Origin: Stictocephala bisonia
Taxonomy: Eukaryota > Arthropoda > Insecta > Hemiptera > Membracidae
DNA: 64,000 nt
Assembly (NCBI GenBank): GCA_035578905.1
Contig: JAQJVL010000001.1
Location: 2,512,501 to 2,576,500 of the forward strand
Direction: 5' to 3'
Part shown: positions 58,540 through 64,000 of the stretch, piece after piece
Position numbering within the stretch: position 1 is the first letter of the stretch
Layout of the letters: each line of letters opens with the position of its first letter
Program-made: the position numbers and the translations under genes
The notes under the pieces: generated by a model
Told to the model about the DNA's origin: nothing
Seen by the model: the letters and a program-made list of their open reading frames with translations, nothing else
Databases searched by the model: none

Positions 58540-60860
58540 TGTCTTAAAGCAAATACTCAAACCCCAACAGTAAAACCATATACATAATAAAACAGCTCTG
58601 GCTTATGATGATTTTTCTCACATCGATAAATTCTAACTCCACTCAATAACTTCAGTCTATATAATATCAAAATATGTAAGATTACATGAGTTATTTTTTC
58701 TAACTAAGGGATTTTTTGTTGTGTTATCACCTTAATTTTTGCTCGTTTCAATCAATGCTGCAGAATAGGGCTTTACAAGGCTAATAGTTTGAGGCTAGTG
58801 TCAAGTTTAATTAACTAATGGTCTTGTTTATAACTTCAACGTTACACCGTAGAGTCAGTATGGTACATCATCACTTTACAAGGGTTTCAGAAAGGTGTTT
58901 TATATAGCTGACGATGCTTTTGAAGTAATTAAACCATCACTCATTAAAATCAACATTTCTCAATGTCACCTTATGAAGATAGATGTAGGATGGATCCTTA
59001 TTTCATTATCTGGTGCAATTTTCTTATGTTGGTCATTTTCAACTCAATAGCTACCGACAACTTCATGCAATTACACTTAAAAAAGACAAGTGCTGCAGGC
59101 ACGTTTTCCATGTCATTAGCTGATGATGGATTTTATCATGTCAGTAATATCCAACTCAACCTCCAATCAAACTTCATGCAACAAAGCTTAGGACTCAAAT
59201 CAGGTGTCTTATCCATCTACCTGATTATAATTTGAAATTTCGATAAAACAAACTCTGGGTGCTACTGTAAACTTCATAGACCATCACCAGAACACCTGCT
59301 GTTCTGTCTTTAAATCGGTGTTGTTTTTGTTGTGTCGATAATTCCAACCCCACCCACTACTGTCTACCTCAAAGCCCATCAACAGAAAACCTGCATCCTA
59401 TCTACTTAACCGATGTTGTTTTTGTTGTGTCGATAACTTCAACCCCACCCACTACTGTCAACCTCATAGCCCATCAACAGAAAACCTGCGTTCTGTCTAC
59501 TTAACCGATGTTGTTTTTGTTGTGTTGATAACTTCAACCCCACCCACTACTTTCAACCTTATAGACCATCACGAGAAAACTTGTTGGCCTGTTTACCTAA
59601 CCGATGTTTTTTGTTGTTGTTGTGTATATAAATCTAACCCTACCCACTACTGTCAACCTCATAGCCCATCACCAGAGCATTGGCAAACATTGTACTTCAC
59701 CGATATTGTTTTTGTTGTGTCGATAACTCCAATCCCACCCACTACTATTAACCTCATAGCCGAACACCATAAACCTGCCGAACTGTCTACTTCACCGATG
59801 TTGTTTTTGTTGTGTCGATAACTCTCTAACACACACACTATAATCAACTACGTTTACTATCACCATAAACTAAACAGATTGGATTGTTTTTTGTTTTTTT
59901 TATTTGTGGTTTTGTTTAGTTTACCAACCTATGTTTGTTGTGATGGAACTAAATATAAATGTTATAACAATAACTTTATATACATCTTTTTTAATTCACC
60001 GAGAGTTCTTCTGGCATGTTATTAAATCTAACTATACTAATTAAATGTAACACTGGATATAATAAAAAAGCTACCAATTTATGTGAAATCACTAAGATTT
60101 GAATAACCTAAAAATCTATTTCTATAAAAAATTATAACAAAACTAAAAATGTATTAGGCCTACTCTTAGGTTTTCTCAAATCGATGATCCACTCACATCA
60201 AACTCCACTATTTCAGTAAACCACATTGCCAAACACAGATGTTTGCAGCCAGTTCCTTTATTTAACCATTGGTATTTTTGCGATTTTGATCACTTCCAAC
60301 TCCACCAACTTTCATCAACCCAGTTCCCATCGCTTTACAAAGGTTTGTGCTTCAAGCAATATTTGATCTGACTCGCTGTGTTTTTGTCAAGTTGATTACT
60401 AATAAATAAACTATTAAAATGGAACAACAAAACCTATCAAATATTAGAGGTAAATATATCAATAACCTCTTTCTCCACAAACTACAGCACTCCTTTCAAT
60501 ATAACATTACAACGCTAACGAATGTAGGGTGAGGATCTTATCTAAGTAACTGATACTTCTTTTGTCAATAACCTTCAAGTTTTCATTGGACACTCAACAT
60601 CTTGTAATATACCTTACAAAGCTCACAATTTTCATAGGTATCATATCTAAGTAACCAATTGCTTGCTTATGTTACGATGAAAAGTTCAACATAACATAAG
60701 CTAATAGGTGCAATACAACCGTATACAGTTTAGGTCTGCAAGCAGGTGACTTACTTATCTAACAGAAGGTGCTTTAACTCCAACCCCACCCGTACATTAC
60801 ACAACAAACCCTAGGGCTACAGGCAGGTGTCTTATCTAATTGACAGATAGCCTATTGTTG
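58540..60860. repeat. ~96-bp tandem repeat: homogeneous core, decayed flanks
   Basis: The core (about 59270-59850) has about six units of 94-98 bp: GATGTTGTTTTTGTTGTGTC, GATAACTTCAACCCCACCCA, CTACTGTCAACCTCATAGCC, CATCACCAGAAAACCTG. Units of the same plan but with many changes can be followed left to about 58540 (CGATAAATTCTAACTCCACT) and right to about 60860 (TCCAACTCCACCAACTTTCA, TTGTCATGACGATAA). Short frames here are by-products. Confidence 0.85.
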
Positions 60861-60964
60861 TTTCGATGACAAACAGGTTTCTTAACCAAATTAACTGAAA
60901 TAGTTTTGTCATGACGATAATTATTTCCTATTCCTCATATCATAGTATACATGGATATATGATC

Positions 60965-61480
60965 CACCCCTGGAAGGTACATGAGTACTGAAGGTCTTTC
61001 CATCTACCCCTGGAAGGTACATGATTACTGAAGGTCTTTCCATCCAACCTTGGAAGGTACATGAGTATTGATGGTCTTTCCATCCAACCTTGGAAGGTAC
61101 ATGAGTACTATGGTCTTCCTATCCAACCTTGGAAGGTACATGAGTATTGATGGTCTTTCCATCCAACCTTGGAAGGTACATGAGTACTGAAGGTCTTTCC
61201 ATCCAACTTTGGAAGGTACATGAGTACTGATGGTCTTTCCATCCAACCTTGGAAGGTACATGAGTACTGATGGTCTTCCCATCCACCCTTTAAAGGTACA
61301 TGACTATTGATGGTCTTCCCATCCAACCGTTGAAAGTACATGACTACTCATTGTCTTTCCATCCAACCTTGGAAGGTACATAAGTTCTGATGGTCTTCCC
61401 ATCCACTCTTTGAAGGTACATGACTATTGATGGTCTTTCCATCCAACCGTTGAAGGTACATGACTATGGTGACTTCTCTT
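60965..61480. repeat. 40-bp minisatellite (about 13 units)
   Basis: Period 40 bp (TGGAAGGTAC at 60971, 61011 and 61051). Unit: TTGGAAGGTACATGAGTACT followed by GATGGTCTTTCCATCCAACC. Minus-strand frames of 77-85 codons are by-products. Confidence 0.95.
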
Positions 61481-61499
61481 TTTTTTTAATTGAAGGTAC

Positions 61500-62635
61500 A
61501 GAACTGCGGAAAATGCATTTTTGTTGTTGTCGAAAACCTTTAAACAAAAAAAAAAACTATTTTTTTTATTTTATTTCCGGTTTGCAGTCAAAAATATGTG
61601 TAAACAAATGTATTAGTTTTTAACTTGTATTAATGAGCGTGGCTCATTACAGTAACTGTCATGCGTTCAAGTAAGAAATAAAAATTAAATATCTAGGTCC
61701 ATTAGTTACACTGGTTTCTTTTAATTTTAGAACTTCATCAAAACACGTAACAAAATACAGTTTAGGAGTTTAAAAATAAGGGTGGTAAAATGTGAATGAT
61801 ACTACTAACCATTTCTTGTCACACATTTAACTCCCTATCTTTACACATGTGAGCTATTTACACGGAGGTGGTGTCCACGTTGCCTGACCAGCGAAAATGA
61901 GCCCAAGTGTGAGTGGCACGACAGTCATTAAGGTCGAGAATCGCGTGCGAGATAAGCTGGTCGTGCAGTGAGGAGTCAACAAAGCCCGCATGAATATTCC
62001 GTGAGCAACGCTTGACTTATCTTATTAGCTGAGGCTCGAGCATTGCCGTGAGTATTGAACTGGGGTTTGTAATTAACGTTCGTCTCAATCGCGCTCAAAA
62101 TAAAAGTCATATTTTAGTGAACCAGGCATAAAAAGTGATGCCTACTTCTTCAGAATATTCAGGCACAGAAGCCTCATGGGATAGGGAATAATGAAACGGG
62201 AATTTCTCAAAATAAAGGTGTTGAGACGGTTGCTTACTGGCGTGGCATTGCCAGATCATATAGTGCGGATTCCGATTCTCCCGCAGTGTAGGGAAAAAGA
62301 TAACTTCAACCTACAGAAAGGCAGGACAGAGCCATTAAAAACTGGCAAGGCCGCGTTGAGGCCTATGATGCGAGCCTCCCTCGTATAGTATTGCAGGAAA
62401 ACGGCATACGCTACTCAGTCATGGTGTGTTTATCGTACTTAAATGTTTCTGATTACTTCAAAAAGTAGCACAATGATTATCTTGGCAGTATCTATCTGAA
62501 AAATCATTATCACGTGCATATATCACGTTTGAAAACTGCTCTACACTAAACAATGATAATTGTATACTTTTGTTTTTTGTTGCTCCCACCGGACCAACCT
62601 TAAAGATTCGAAAACCAATCTTAAAGATTAAAGAC
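61500..62635. other. Spacer with a GC-balanced island (about 61840-62110)
   Basis: The island holds GATA-type CTTATCTTATTAG, GTAATTAACG and several CpGs (AATCGCGTGCGAGATAAGC). No coding frame with a domain. Candidate conserved noncoding DNA, unproven. Confidence 0.35.
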
Positions 62636-62639
62636 TCGT

Positions 62640-62920
62640 AGTAACTCACCAGATCACACTGAAACCATACAATTTTTAACTGTAGCTCACTCTACAAGCT
62701 TATAGAATTCACAGTGACTTACCTGCCCACCCTGCTAACACGTATATCTGACAGTCACCCACCTGCCAACTCCGTAAACTTATAAAAACTGAGATTAATC
62801 CACCTGACCCACCTTTAAACACATACGACTCACAGTAGCTCACCTGCTCACCCTGCAAGCTCATAAAATTAACAACGACCCACACGTTCGTACAGCATTG
62901 TGGTTGTCCAAGTAAAATCA
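62640..62920. repeat. ~42-bp degenerate C-rich minisatellite (6-7 units)
   Basis: GTRRCTCACCTGCYCACCCT and GCAAGCTTATAAAATTMACA recur every 41-43 bp (62640, 62681, 62712, 62753, 62795, 62838, 62876). The reverse strand is G-rich (GGTGGGTGA), like the arrays at the left of the window. Confidence 0.8.
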
Positions 62921-62929
62921 TCATAATGT

Positions 62930-64000
62930 AAATTTAATAATAGTAACTCACTGCACTTTCGTTGTTATCTGAAAATAGTACTGAATTTCGAAACATAATT
63001 TTCTTTAATTTAACTACTAAATTTTTAAAATTATAATTCAACTGCTTGTTAAACAAACGCTTTAAATATAAACTGTTTTCTGTTTAAAGTATAACTTACA
63101 AATCAGTATTGAAACCTGCTGGGGCGGAGCCCTTACTTCCGAGTTATACAGAAATATATTTTCTACTTATTCTGTTATTGTACATAGCAATTTGTATAGG
63201 GTTTTAGTGTATAATTTGTTTAATTTAAAAAAAACATTTAGGAAAAACGACATTGAGTATCTTTTTTTACTACTATATGACTTGCTTGGTAATAAGTTAA
63301 GGTATGTCAATAATATTAAATATATTTTCTATTAATATTATTTAATAAATGTACTCCAAAACTAATTAAACTATCAATCCTCTTTTACGATGTTCTACTA
63401 AAAATAACAACAAAAATAGTTGTTTGATTTTATTCCACGACTTTTAAGGAAAATATAAATAAATAAGGATTTTTTATATGAAGGATTGAAAAGAAAAGGA
63501 ATTTTAATTTACATGCTATGTACCATTAATTTACAACAATGAATATAGAAGACTGTAAATAAAATCTGCTCACACACTTCGAGTAGTTAAATAAAATGCA
63601 ACAAAGGAAAAACTTCAAAATCTTGTCATTCTTTCTAAAAAAGTGTTGGTACTAATTCTCAAAGCTATTTCAGATAATAATAAACAATTAAAGTGAATAT
63701 TATAGTCCGTAGAGGTTTATTTATTAAATGTAATCTGTTTTGACTAAAAATAACCCACTTAAGTTTTACAATTTATTTTTTCATGACAATTCATCTAACA
63801 TTGTTCAGCCAAGATTTCAAAATCGTGTTTTTAAAAAGAATTTTTCCACCTTTGAACACATTTTTAAACTACACGTCACATAAACGTAACCTACCATTTT
63901 ATTTGTTTTTACTTCTATCGAAGAAAACTGTAACAACTTATAGATATTAAATTAATTGTTTGCTGTATTTTTAACTGTTTATGGATTGGAGAGACAATTT
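62930..64000. other. AT-rich end of window, no gene recognised
   Basis: No repeats, RNA genes or frames of note. Confidence 0.55.

Overview
This is arthropod, most likely insect, nuclear DNA: AT-rich, dominated by minisatellites, non-LTR retrotransposons and tRNA-derived SINEs, with a 160-bp tract of the insect telomere repeat (TTAGG on the minus strand) at 50836-50995. No host protein-coding exon could be supported. The only long intact protein gene is a retrotransposon ORF2 (965 codons, 11893-14790, plus strand). Most other long open frames are by-products of tandem repeats whose period is a multiple of three (108 and 99 bp) or short chance frames.

Layout. 1-3985: a 108-bp minisatellite interrupted by a decayed, minus-strand non-LTR element (203-2673). 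4040-4560: a related G-rich ~105-bp array. 7070-8885: a SINE copy and a duplicated segment whose second copy is split by about 1 kb. 11186-15148: a 5'-truncated non-LTR element with the end of ORF1, an intact ORF2, a 3' hairpin and a TTATTC tail. 15.4-18.3 kb: three tandem arrays (G-rich, ~60-66 bp, ~114 bp). 21985-24270: a 99-bp array. 27.4-32.1 kb: a 56-bp array and three SINE copies. 33143-33192: a hammerhead-ribozyme-like motif. 34311-34924: an RT 3' fragment. 35090-41360: a 76-bp satellite of about 82 units. 42428-47066: a near full-length but mutated minus-strand non-LTR element with a PHD-finger ORF1, between imperfect ~48-bp direct repeats. 47.7-48.7 kb: a 45-bp array with 90-bp higher-order structure and a 91-bp duplication. 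50.5-51.2 kb: the telomere-like tract surrounded by a repeated 12-bp motif. 52-63 kb: another SINE and further arrays (roughly 50-67, 45, 96, 40 and 42 bp).

How parts relate. Two of the three long non-LTR copies carry an FP25K-like ORF1 C-terminal domain, and all three have an APE-type endonuclease or its remnant plus an RT of the CR1/Jockey-like kind. All three lie next to or inside simple or tandem sequence. The SINEs presumably depended on such RTs (inference). Tandem arrays cover about a quarter of the window, and several in the first 18 kb share a G-rich core, which suggests descent from one minisatellite. A few GC-balanced single-copy islands (around 8.0, 18.4, 26.9, 30.6, 48.9 and 62.0 kb) are candidates for regulatory DNA but are unproven. 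I did not find a convincing new multi-gene system. The most unusual items are the hammerhead-like motif, the large ordered 76-bp satellite, the motif cluster around the telomere-like tract, and the shared minisatellite core.
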